DNA from: Thermincola carboxydiphila
GTDB taxonomy: Bacteria > Bacillota > Thermincolia > Thermincolales > UBA2595
Direction: 5' to 3'
Length of the DNA: 40,327 nucleotides
NCBI GenBank assembly: GCA_016841045.1
Contig: JAENZX010000034.1
Coordinates: forward strand, 1-40,327
The notes beneath the pieces were generated by a model, which was given only the letters and a program-made list of their open reading frames with translations, was not told the DNA's origin and ran no database searches. The position numbers were made by a program, and so were the translations under genes. Within the stretch, counting starts at the first letter, position 1, and each line of letters opens with the position of its first letter. Below are positions 1 through 6,533 of the stretch, piece by piece.

Positions 1-191
1 GTTGATGGCGGGAGTTTATCGCCTGGTTTTCCAGGACGGCGGTAAAAACGGCGATCTCCGGTATTACCAACATTGGCTCAAAAGGGTATCAAGCAATAGC
101 GAAATGATTGTTTTAGTTACAAAGTATGTTTATCCAATCAACTCACCTCCCCCCGCCTCCTCTCTCCTCTCCTCTCAAAGAAAAAAAGGCA

Positions 192-299
192 ATGGATATA
201 TTTCCGAGAACGACGGAAGCATTTTTTTCAAAAGACATCAATCTAATCGTCTCACGTCATGTGGAGACAGTTGTCTTGATGTCAAGGGTGGAGACGTAA
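192..299 (+). pseudogene. Remnant resembling the 3' end of a RumA/RlmD-type 23S rRNA (uracil-5-)-methyltransferase
   Basis: A 36-codon open stretch ends in HVETVVLMSRVET. Known RlmD/RumA proteins end in a closely similar motif (DMFPHT followed by HxExxVLxSR). An upstream DIFPRT matches the first half of that motif, but about 14 extra residues separate the halves, so this is a rearranged scrap and not a working enzyme. The rest of the methyltransferase is not present upstream, where there is only about 190 bp including a pyrimidine-rich tract near 145-178. A second HVE-containing scrap occurs at 4133-4234. The 3' end of rumA is a known integration target of some serine-recombinase elements, so this may mark an old attachment site. 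The identification rests on motif recall alone. Confidence 0.45.
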
Positions 300-888
300 G
301 GACGACTCAAAACACTGATAAATAAAGGGTTCCCGAGATTGGAGATTTTTTGCCTGATGTCCGGCAGCACCTTTTAATCTCTGAAATCCTTATTTAATTT
401 ATTAAGAAAACAAATCGACAGTAAAAATGTTTGTAGGGTTGTGGAGATAGATTAGATAACTTCATAGGGGTGTGTAGATAGAATAGATGTAGCTGAGTCT
501 GGAAAAAACAAGAATACAGATGTATTATATGAAATATTCCTCAGAACTCTAAAAACAAAAATGAGGATGTTAGGTTCAGTAGACATTGATATGTTCTCGT
601 TGGGCCTATGACCTTACCTTAACTGAATCTCGGGAAAAAATGCTTAATTATGCTATTTCTGCAATCCCAAATTTGGAGGATGTGTGGTTAGCTTCATTGT
701 AACAAAATGCACGCCTATTTTTGGTACCTTAAAGATTATTAAAAACGCAGGAGCATTAGTAGACAATTTGGATCAAGCAGTAGAAAAGTTGGCTGTGTCG
801 TGATATTCGTGTTAAAACCGTGGAAAAGAAGATCCATAACGACCTGATATTTTCGTAAAAATGTACTTCTGCCACAATAAACCTCTCT
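300..888. other. Gene-poor decayed region
   Basis: No intact gene is visible. A short open frame at 583-702 on the plus strand reads like protein (it includes SREKMLNYAISAIPNLEDVW) but has no ribosome-binding site and no family I recognise, so I take it as a coding remnant. Two imperfect copies of an AGGG-rich segment of about 25 bp lie near 435-460 and 466-491. Nothing else is supported. Confidence 0.4.
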
Positions 889-932
889 CCAAATAAAAAA
901 CTTCTCCCAGACGGAGAAGGTTTTTTATTTGG
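889..932. terminator. Bidirectional Rho-independent terminator
   Basis: An inverted repeat of about 19 bp with one unpaired base has left arm 889-907, loop CAGAC, and right arm 913-932. The GC-rich core CTTCTCC/GGAGAAG is flanked by an A-tract on the left and a T-tract on the right, so it can terminate in both directions. It isolates the decayed region from the downstream hydrolase. Confidence 0.75.
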
Positions 933-1026
933 GGCTAATTATCGAGTTAGACAGCATTAATTCGAAATTACTATCTTCCACTTTAATTATAGCACAAGGA
1001 TAGTGGCAAACACAGTCTTATAATAC

Positions 1027-2031
1027 TTGATATATACCATTATACTGGATATAAGCAATGCAACCCTGGTTATAATTTACTTATTAAGACTTATTAATAA
1101 AAAGGGGAGATATATTATAGATACAACACAAAAGCATGACGAGCAAGAAGTTTTTAATGTTGGGCCATCAAAAATCAAAATGGTTTATCAGCGTTTTGGC
1201 GACTCTGCTTTTCCGCCAGTATTCCTGATTATGGGTGGTGGAGCACAGATGATTAACTGGCCTGAAGGTTTCTGTATGGAATTAGCGAGCCGCGGCCTCC
1301 ATGTAATACGGTTTGACAACAGGGACACAGGACTTTCTACACACTTTACGGATGCGCCCGTTCCAGACTTTTCGGCGGTGCAATCCGGAGATTTTTCTAC
1401 AGTGACTTATACACTTTCTGATATGGCAGCAGATACAGTCGGACTGATGGATGCTCTCGGATATGATAGTATACACCTTGTTGGTGCATCGATGGGCGGA
1501 ATGATTGCTCAAACAGTTGCTATAGAGTATCCGGAAAGGGTTCGTTCCCTGACCTCTATGATGTCCACTACTGGAAATAGCTCAGTAGGGCAGCCAGACT
1601 GGGCAGCGTTGGCCAATTTGGGCGCACCACCAAGTGATGACCGGCAAGGCTATATAGAGTGGCAAGTTCGATCACTCAAAGCGATCGGGTCTCCAAAGTA
1701 TCCGTTAGACGAGGTTTATGCTGCCGAAAATGCAGGACGTGCATGGGATCGTGACCATGATCCGTTAGGTATGTTACGGCAAGCTGTGGCAGTTCTGAAA
1801 TCCGGTGATCGTACAGAAAAGCTTCGCTCTTTACAGGTACCTACACTTATAATTCATGGTGAAAGCGATAAGATGGTTGATGTCAGTGGGGGACGAGCCA
1901 CAGCCGCAGCCATTCCAAATGCCGAGTTGGTAGTCTTTGAAGGAATGGGACATGGCCTGCCACAGCAATTATGGCCAGAGTTCGCTAATCGAATTGCTGG
2001 TCTTATACATCGAGTGGAATCCTCCCGATGA
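1027..2031 (+). CDS. Alpha/beta hydrolase (methylesterase/haloperoxidase-like)
   Basis: This is a soluble alpha/beta-hydrolase-fold enzyme. The oxyanion-side motif FLIMGGGAQMINW, the RFDNRDTGLS strand-turn, the nucleophile elbow VGASMGG (Ser in GxSxG), an acid in GESDKMVD and the late catalytic His in GMGHGLP are all present in the usual order. The pattern recalls aclacinomycin-methylesterase/RdmC-like hydrolases, but the substrate cannot be told. The start is doubtful: the TTG at 1027 has no ribosome-binding site and the first ~40 residues do not look like the family. A GGGGAG at 1104-1109 sits just before an in-frame ATT (1114), from which the protein would begin at about the usual place. 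The original start codon may therefore have been lost or altered. It lies 60 bp upstream of arr on the same strand. Confidence 0.8.
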   Translation: MIYTIILDISNATLVIIYLLRLINKKGRYIIDTTQKHDEQEVFNVGPSKIKMVYQRFGDSAFPPVFLIMGGGAQMINWPEGFCMELASRGLHVIRFDNRDTGLSTHFTDAPVPDFSAVQSGDFSTVTYTLSDMAADTVGLMDALGYDSIHLVGASMGGMIAQTVAIEYPERVRSLTSMMSTTGNSSVGQPDWAALANLGAPPSDDRQGYIEWQVRSLKAIGSPKYPLDEVYAAENAGRAWDRDHDPLGMLRQAVAVLKSGDRTEKLRSLQVPTLIIHGESDKMVDVSGGRATAAAIPNAELVVFEGMGHGLPQQLWPEFANRIAGLIHRVESSR

Positions 2032-2091
2032 ATGCGGCAATATAAAAGAGCCGATATGCAGGAAATTTCATTAATTTGGAGGTAAGATTAG

Positions 2092-2841
2092 ATGAATATA
2101 AAATTTGACCCAAACAACATTGTTATTAAACTCTGTATGATGGGGATCAGTTTAGAAGATAGTGGGAACGTAGAAGAAGCAAGCACGATGTTTCATAAAG
2201 CATGGAATGAAGCAATAGATGACTATGAAAAATTTATTACAGCTTATCATTTAGCTCGTCAACAAAAGAATATTACAGACAAATTGAAATGGATGGAAAT
2301 ATCTTTACAGTGTGCTTTAAATATTAATAATGATAATGTAAAGAGTGCATACTCAACGTTATATGTAAACATTGCCAAATGCTATGAGGAGTTGCGTGAC
2401 TCTGATAATGCAAAAAGAAATTATGAATTATTTGAATTATATAAAGGTGTGCCTTCTGATAAAGGACCGTTTTATCATGGGACTAAGGCAGATTTAAAGG
2501 TTGGTGATTTACTGACAGCGGGTGGAATTTCAAACTACAAGCCTGAGCTTAAAATGAACCACATTTATTTCACAGCTAATATCAATGGTGCAGGACTTGC
2601 AGCAGCATTAGCAAAAGGAGAAGGAAGAGAACGCGTTTATATAATAGAACCAACAGGTGAATTTGAAAACGACCCTAATGTTACTGACAAAAAATTCCCA
2701 GGTAACTTAACACGTTCTTATCGCTCAAAAGAACCTTTAAGAATTATTGATGAAGAAACAGAGTGGACGAAACTGACGACTACGGAACTAGGCAAATGGC
2801 GCGAAAATTTAGCCAAAAGCAAGGGTGAAATTATAAACTGA
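2092..2841 (+). CDS. arr: TPR-like domain fused to rifamycin ADP-ribosyltransferase (Arr)
   Basis: Arr enzymes transfer ADP-ribose from NAD+ to the ansa-chain hydroxyl of rifamycins and inactivate them. Residues ~125-249 match the small Arr fold: GPFYHGTKADLKVGDLL, then IYFTAN, then IIEPTGEFENDPNVT. The presumed catalytic His129, Tyr159 and Asp194 are spaced 30 and 65 residues apart, the same spacing as His19/Tyr49/Asp84 of mycobacterial Arr. Ordinary Arr is about 140 residues. Here an additional helical N-terminal region (residues ~10-115) with tetratricopeptide-like helix pairs precedes it. The start has a good ribosome-binding site (TTGGAGGT, 2077-2084). The promoter may be shared with the hydrolase upstream. 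Rifamycin inactivation is likely from the family; the role of the TPR part is unknown. Confidence 0.88.
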   Translation: MNIKFDPNNIVIKLCMMGISLEDSGNVEEASTMFHKAWNEAIDDYEKFITAYHLARQQKNITDKLKWMEISLQCALNINNDNVKSAYSTLYVNIAKCYEELRDSDNAKRNYELFELYKGVPSDKGPFYHGTKADLKVGDLLTAGGISNYKPELKMNHIYFTANINGAGLAAALAKGEGRERVYIIEPTGEFENDPNVTDKKFPGNLTRSYRSKEPLRIIDEETEWTKLTTTELGKWRENLAKSKGEIIN

Positions 2842-2911
2842 ACATATTCCAAATAAAATAGTTACTTTTCAAGTTTGTCTGTGGGTGTTGCTGCAATTAG
2901 TCAATTCTAGC

Positions 2912-2960
2912 TTGACAATAGTTAACACCTGTAATATATTTATTACAGGTGTTAACTATT
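2912..2960 (+). promoter_or_regulatory. Promoter embedded in a perfect 20-bp palindromic operator
   Basis: AATAGTTAACACCTGTAATA (2917-2936) is repeated exactly inverted at 2941-2960 with a 4-base loop. A consensus-like promoter overlaps it: TTGACA at 2912-2917, 17-bp spacer, TATATT at 2935-2940. A dimeric repressor bound here would cover both boxes. The next gene is an ArsR-type repressor, so autorepression is the simplest reading. The hairpin followed by TTTTT could also stop transcription from arr. Confidence 0.75.
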
Positions 2961-3004
2961 TTTGCTAAAAGGGGGCGTAAACAATAAATGATGATAAAAA
3001 CAGC

Positions 3005-3367
3005 TTGAAACACACGGCACCTTCCGGAGACGAAATGCTTACAATTCTGGAAGCATTAGCAAATCCGCTACGTTTAAGAATCATTGCTTTACTGGCTGAC
3101 AGGCGTATCCATGTGAGTCAGCTGGCACGTGAGGTATCGATCAGCCGGCCATTGCTTTATATGCACCTTAAGCGTTTGGAAAACGCCGGATTGGTCACCA
3201 GTCAAATAGAACTATCGGAAGATGGAAAAGCAATGAATTATTATGAAGTAATACCGTTTGCCCTTGATTTGAGTTCCGAGATCATTGCGGAAGCGGTCAA
3301 AACACTCACGATTGCAAAAACAGCCAGCGCCTCACCGGAGGATGGCAATGAAAAGGGGGATATTTAA
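3005..3367 (+). CDS. ArsR-family winged-helix transcriptional regulator
   Basis: A 120-residue DNA-binding protein of the ArsR/SmtB type. Residues ~10-95 carry the winged helix: ILEALANPLRLRIIALL (dimer helix), then HVSQLAREVSISRPLLYMHL (helix-turn-helix), then RLENAGLVTSQIELSEDG (wing). No obvious metal-binding cysteines are present, so it probably senses something other than a thiol-bound metal. The TTG start has no close ribosome-binding site. A better one (AAAAGGGGG, 2967-2975) precedes ATG 2988, whose frame stops after six codons at TGA 3006-3008, overlapping the TTG. One extra A in the A5 run at 2996-3000 would join the two frames into a normal N-terminus. It overlaps the next gene by one base. 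Confidence 0.82.
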   Translation: MKHTAPSGDEMLTILEALANPLRLRIIALLADRRIHVSQLAREVSISRPLLYMHLKRLENAGLVTSQIELSEDGKAMNYYEVIPFALDLSSEIIAEAVKTLTIAKTASASPEDGNEKGDI

Positions 3368-3657
3368 TGAATCAGAAAATGATCTTTGACCTGGTCGGAA
3401 TGGGATCTGCACTTCTTGTTTTATGTTTGGTTACTGTGGTGTTTGTCGTTATCATATCTCAGGTATTTAAAAACAGGCGTGCTAAAATTGCGACTGCGGC
3501 TGAAATAGCTCAGAATGAGGCTTATCGCAATCTTGCTGAGGAAGCCATTACTGTACAACGGAAAACAGCAGAGGATCAGCAGAAAATAACAAGAGATATA
3601 TCCGAAATGAAGGAGCGTATTAACTCGATCGAAAAAATGCTCCGTGAAGTTCAATGA
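3367..3657 (+). CDS. Small single-pass membrane protein with cytoplasmic coiled coil
   Basis: A 96-residue protein with one hydrophobic segment (residues ~8-34, including VLCLVTVVFVVIISQVF), a basic stop-transfer stretch KNRRAK, then a charged helical tail with heptad-like spacing (residues ~45-95, ending EMKERINSIEKMLREV). The ATG shares its first base with the regulator's TAA stop, and GGGGG at 3355-3359 is its ribosome-binding site, so the pair is translationally coupled. The arrangement suggests the membrane protein is the partner or target of the ArsR-type regulator. I do not recognise a function. Confidence 0.75.
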   Translation: MNQKMIFDLVGMGSALLVLCLVTVVFVVIISQVFKNRRAKIATAAEIAQNEAYRNLAEEAITVQRKTAEDQQKITRDISEMKERINSIEKMLREVQ

Positions 3658-4132
3658 AGTTTATTTTGAAAAACCTGTAAGAAAGAATCAAAAAAAGACG
3701 AGAAAATCAGGGCTAGTTATATACATTTAAATATGTTGAATAATAAAAGAGTATTGCTTGTATTTGGGGCTGACGTTCTGTCAGCCTCTGTGTATATCGA
3801 AATAATAGACATATACATTGCCCGATATCATTGCGTGTGAAAAGGAGAGATACCGTATAATCTGTTCATTTAATCTTTATCCGTACGCAAAAACTCCTGC
3901 ATTTGCCAAGATCGAATGGCAAATTTATCTTCATTTGCATTTTCTCATTCTCCTTTTATTTCAATCTCATGAGTTAGTATATCCAGTCTAATAGCTGTTA
4001 TCCGAAAGTGTTTAGTAAATTAGTGGCAGAATCATTATTCTGTTATTGCTCTATAAACTATATTTCTTTGAAGCAAATCATTAAATTTTTCAATAATAAG
4101 TCGCTTTAAAGACAAGGGGACGGCTCTTCCGT
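3658..4132. other. Intergenic region without a gene
   Basis: No supported coding sequence is present. A hairpin GGCTGAC-GTTCT-GTCAGCC spans about 3768-3786 without a good T-tract. A small hairpin GACGG-CTCTT-CCGTC at 4119-4133 resembles repetitive hairpins I associate with mobile-element borders in Clostridia, but this is only an impression. Confidence 0.4.
3776..3789 (+). repeat. 14-bp direct repeat, second copy at 4562-4575
   Basis: TTCTGTCAGCCTCT occurs here and again at 4562-4575, so the two copies flank the rumA-like scrap and the recombinase tail. It could be a relic of element ends or a chance or terminator-derived similarity. The length is modest. Confidence 0.4.
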
Positions 4133-4234
4133 CATGATGCTAACTTTCCCGCCAAGGAACCAGTGGGTCTTCACGGCATCATTTTTGTATCCTCAAGGCA
4201 TGTGGAGTGTGTTTCGTTGATAGAGCGGAAATAG
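4133..4234 (+). pseudogene. Second rumA/rlmD-like 3'-end remnant
   Basis: An open stretch ends in SSRHVECVSLIERK followed by TAG. CATGTGGAG at 4199-4207 is identical to 258-266 in the first scrap, and both are preceded by TCA(3 nt) and followed by similar codons. The upstream residues do not match a methyltransferase, so only the last dozen codons look related. It ends about 70 bp before a serine-recombinase tail, which fits a junction of an integrated element at the rumA 3' end. It is short, so it remains tentative. Confidence 0.35.
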
Positions 4235-4301
4235 GTTTATGTATAACGTTTAATGAGTTTTAGGCTTAGTTTGATAGTGTGTTCTATGTTCCCTCAGACT
4301 G

Positions 4302-4517
4302 ATGTTTTGGGGGAACTTTTTTATAAGGGGTTGCACCTTTACAGTGTTGGGAAGGGTTTTTGCTAAGCGGTTTATAAGGACATACCAAACAGCAAGGCCC
4401 ATTGACCAGTTTGATGTGGATTTGTACTTCAAATTAGTAGAAAAGATAACGGTCTACGATGCCAGGTTGGTTTTTAGCCTGTTAGATGGGTCCGAAGTAG
4501 AATGTGAAATTGAATAG
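4302..4517 (+). pseudogene. C-terminal fragment of a large serine recombinase
   Basis: The last ~45 residues (from RPIDQFDVDLYFKLVEKITV to LLDGSEVECEIE) match the typical C-terminal end of large serine recombinases/resolvase-like integrases: an FDxxLFxxLVEKI helix, then a two-strand hairpin ending in DGxEVxxEI. The catalytic resolvase domain, the recombinase domain and the zinc ribbon are all missing, and the preceding ~25 residues do not look like the family. There is no ribosome-binding site. I read it as what remains of an integrated element. Confidence 0.6.
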
Positions 4518-4602
4518 GATAATTAGCTTTTTGAACAGTTTGCGCCTTCTGTTGCTGGATTTTCTGTCAGCCTCTCTTGATATTGGTTATTTTTTTGCGG
4601 TT

Positions 4603-4632
4603 TTGATTTTTTTACCCTTACGAGCATATAGT
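4603..4632 (+). promoter_or_regulatory. Candidate promoter of the hydrogenase operon
   Basis: TTGATT at 4603-4608 and TATAGT at 4627-4632 are separated by 18 bp and lie 38 bp before the maturation protease start. No other good box pair was found between the recombinase tail and the operon. Confidence 0.45.
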
Positions 4633-4670
4633 TTTTAATAATTTAATAATTTGATGGGTTGTGTTTTATC

Positions 4671-5135
4671 ATGATAAAAGTTTTAGCCATTGGAAATAGA
4701 CTAATGAAGGACGATGGGATAGCTATATCAGTGGTGAAAAATATAAGAGACAAACTGGAATCAATTGGTATAGAAGTTATTATAGGAGAAACTGATTTTC
4801 AGCATTGCTTTCACCTGTTAAAGGAAGATGATTTTGTTATTGTACTGGATGCTGCCTATTCGGGGGCAGCCGCTGGAAGTGTTCATTTATATAAATTACA
4901 GGAATCTGTTTCTGCATATAGAGAAACAGATTCTCAGCATGATATAAGCTTTTTTGACCTAATGAGACTATACATGAAGCCACTAAAAGGCTATTTGATT
5001 GGGATTGAAATAGCTGAAACCGGATTCGGATGTGAGCTAAGTGAAGCCCTGAAGAAAAATTTCAATGGTATATGCCTTGAGGTTGAAAGAATTATTTATG
5101 AAAAGGTTAGATGTTTTCCCGAATATGTTGAGTGA
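4671..5135 (+). CDS. [NiFe] hydrogenase maturation protease (HycI/HyaD-type)
   Basis: This endopeptidase family removes the C-terminal peptide of the hydrogenase large subunit once nickel is inserted. The N-terminus VLAIGNRLMKDDGIAISVV matches the family signature GxGNxLxxDDGxG, with an Asp that helps bind nickel. The second acidic site is in VIVLDAAYSG and the conserved His is in DSQHDISFFDLM. The ~155-residue length is normal. ATG 4671 is preferred because the homologous region starts at MIKVLAIGN; a TTG four codons upstream is the alternative, and the ribosome-binding site is weak for both. It leads the operon, and the large subunit at 6530-7942 ends in a peptide it would be expected to cleave. 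Confidence 0.88.
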   Translation: MIKVLAIGNRLMKDDGIAISVVKNIRDKLESIGIEVIIGETDFQHCFHLLKEDDFVIVLDAAYSGAAAGSVHLYKLQESVSAYRETDSQHDISFFDLMRLYMKPLKGYLIGIEIAETGFGCELSEALKKNFNGICLEVERIIYEKVRCFPEYVE

Positions 5136-5218
5136 ATAATTATGTAAATCACCAACAAGGCTCCTGCGGAATATCATGAATATAATGAATATATTTGAGT
5201 AATGCCGGAGGGGAAAAT

Positions 5219-5629
5219 ATGAGAGTACGAGATTCTTCAGGCGAAAATCTTGAACGTATTATGGCTGAAATTAACCATGATATAAACTTACTATATGTAA
5301 TTCCGTGTGTCTATACGAGGAATCTGATATTGAACCATTTAAGAGACAGATTATTTACGCTTCATTTTGTTATGGATAATATGAAAACGGCTCCGGGGAA
5401 TCAGGCAACATTTACATTGCAAGAGCTAGCCAAATTTAATGGAAAGGATGGTAATCCTGCATATGTTGCGGTAAACGGCACTGTTTATGATGTTACAAAC
5501 AATTCTGCTTGGGCAGCTGCAACACACTTTGGCCTGACGGCGGGCAGGGAACTAACAAATGCATTTGCTTCCTGTCATGCGGGCCAGCCAATATTGAATA
5601 GATTAATAGCAGTTGGAAGGCTGGTGTGA
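5219..5629 (+). CDS. Small cytochrome b5-like heme/steroid-binding protein
   Basis: A 136-residue protein. Residues ~1-60 are predicted helical with no known match. Residues ~65-136 match the short bacterial cytochrome b5-like family (COG4892): [31 protein letters not shown], then [15 protein letters not shown] and ASCHAG. Two histidines, in THFG and SCHAG, are placed where heme ligands are expected. No signal peptide or membrane helix is seen, so it should be cytoplasmic. The start has a strong GGAGGGG (5207-5213). It ends one base before the hydrogenase small subunit, which suggests a redox or assembly partner of the enzyme. Heme binding is inferred, not shown. Confidence 0.8.
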   Translation: MRVRDSSGENLERIMAEINHDINLLYVIPCVYTRNLILNHLRDRLFTLHFVMDNMKTAPGNQATFTLQELAKFNGKDGNPAYVAVNGTVYDVTNNSAWAAATHFGLTAGRELTNAFASCHAGQPILNRLIAVGRLV

Positions 5630-5630
5630 A

Positions 5631-6533
5631 ATGAGCAAGGGAAGTTTTACCTGCCCTGAATATACAACAAGACTCAATACAGCCGCAAGTCTTGTGGATA
5701 CTGTTAAGACACAAATCAGACAGGGCGTTTTGAGGAAAAAGAACCTTGTGTGGCTTGAATTGACAGGATGTTCAGGAAATATCATATCACTTCTGGATGG
5801 GTCGAATCCTAATTTTAAGTACTTAATTTCTCAGATGACCCATTTTATTTATAATAACAGTCTTCTGGTTGCCGAAGGCCAGAATGCTATGGAACAGTTG
5901 TTTAGTGTCCCTGGAAATGACTATATCCTTGCTGTGGAAGGAGCTGTTGCGACTAAGAACAACGGCCTCTATAACATCATTGGTCTACTGAATGGTAAAG
6001 CAGTAACTGCACTTGAAGCAGTGAAAAAGCTTGGTGAGAAGGCTGCATTTGTTATTGCTATAGGTGCCTGTGCAACCCATGGAGGCGTTTCTGCAGCAAG
6101 ACCGAATCCTGCTGAGTGCGTCAGTGTGCAGAGTGTATTAAATCGAAAGGTCATCAAGCTACCAGGATGCCCATGTCATCCGGACTGGTTTATGGGCACA
6201 TTGGCTCACATCCTGCTTTATGGAGAACCTGAGCTTGACAGCATGAATAGACCCCTTTTGTTTTACAGCACTACTATTCATGACAGGTGTCCTCGGAGAT
6301 CCTACTTTGATAAAGGGATTTTTGCCCAAAAGCTAGGAGACAAAACCTGTATGTTCAAGCTGGGATGCCGTGGACCGGTGACACGTACAGACTGCCCTGT
6401 AAGGCAATGGAATCAATACGTAAACTGGCCCATTGAGGATGATACTCCCTGCATCGGCTGTGCGCAATTTGGATTCCCTGATGCAATGGAGCCATTTATT
6501 AGCTACAATATCACAAGAGAGGTGAAAAAGTGA
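5631..6533 (+). CDS. [NiFe] hydrogenase small subunit
   Basis: The electron-transfer subunit of a [NiFe] hydrogenase. Proximal-cluster cysteines are in LTGCSGN, GACATHGG and LPGCPCHPDW. The distal-cluster His/Cys are in IHDRCPRR and the following CMFKLGC. The medial-cluster cysteines are in TDCPVRQWN and DTPCIGCAQFGFPD. There is no twin-arginine signal peptide and no C-terminal membrane anchor, so the enzyme is predicted to be cytoplasmic, unlike typical periplasmic uptake hydrogenases. ATG 5631 follows the previous gene after one base and has GGAAGG upstream. Its TGA overlaps the large-subunit GTG (GTGA), indicating translational coupling. The exact hydrogenase group needs phylogeny. Confidence 0.93.
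   Translation: MSKGSFTCPEYTTRLNTAASLVDTVKTQIRQGVLRKKNLVWLELTGCSGNIISLLDGSNPNFKYLISQMTHFIYNNSLLVAEGQNAMEQLFSVPGNDYILAVEGAVATKNNGLYNIIGLLNGKAVTALEAVKKLGEKAAFVIAIGACATHGGVSAARPNPAECVSVQSVLNRKVIKLPGCPCHPDWFMGTLAHILLYGEPELDSMNRPLLFYSTTIHDRCPRRSYFDKGIFAQKLGDKTCMFKLGCRGPVTRTDCPVRQWNQYVNWPIEDDTPCIGCAQFGFPDAMEPFISYNITREVKK

Noticed and set aside
2-325. 107-codon plus-strand frame at the window start
   Set aside because: It has no ribosome-binding site, an odd composition including a pyrimidine-tract-encoded Pro/Ser run, and no family. The rumA-like scrap lies in another frame inside it.
2917-2960. Palindrome read purely as a terminator of arr
   Set aside because: The -35 and -10 boxes with exact 17-bp spacing overlap it and a regulator gene follows, so a promoter/operator is the better primary reading; a double role remains possible.
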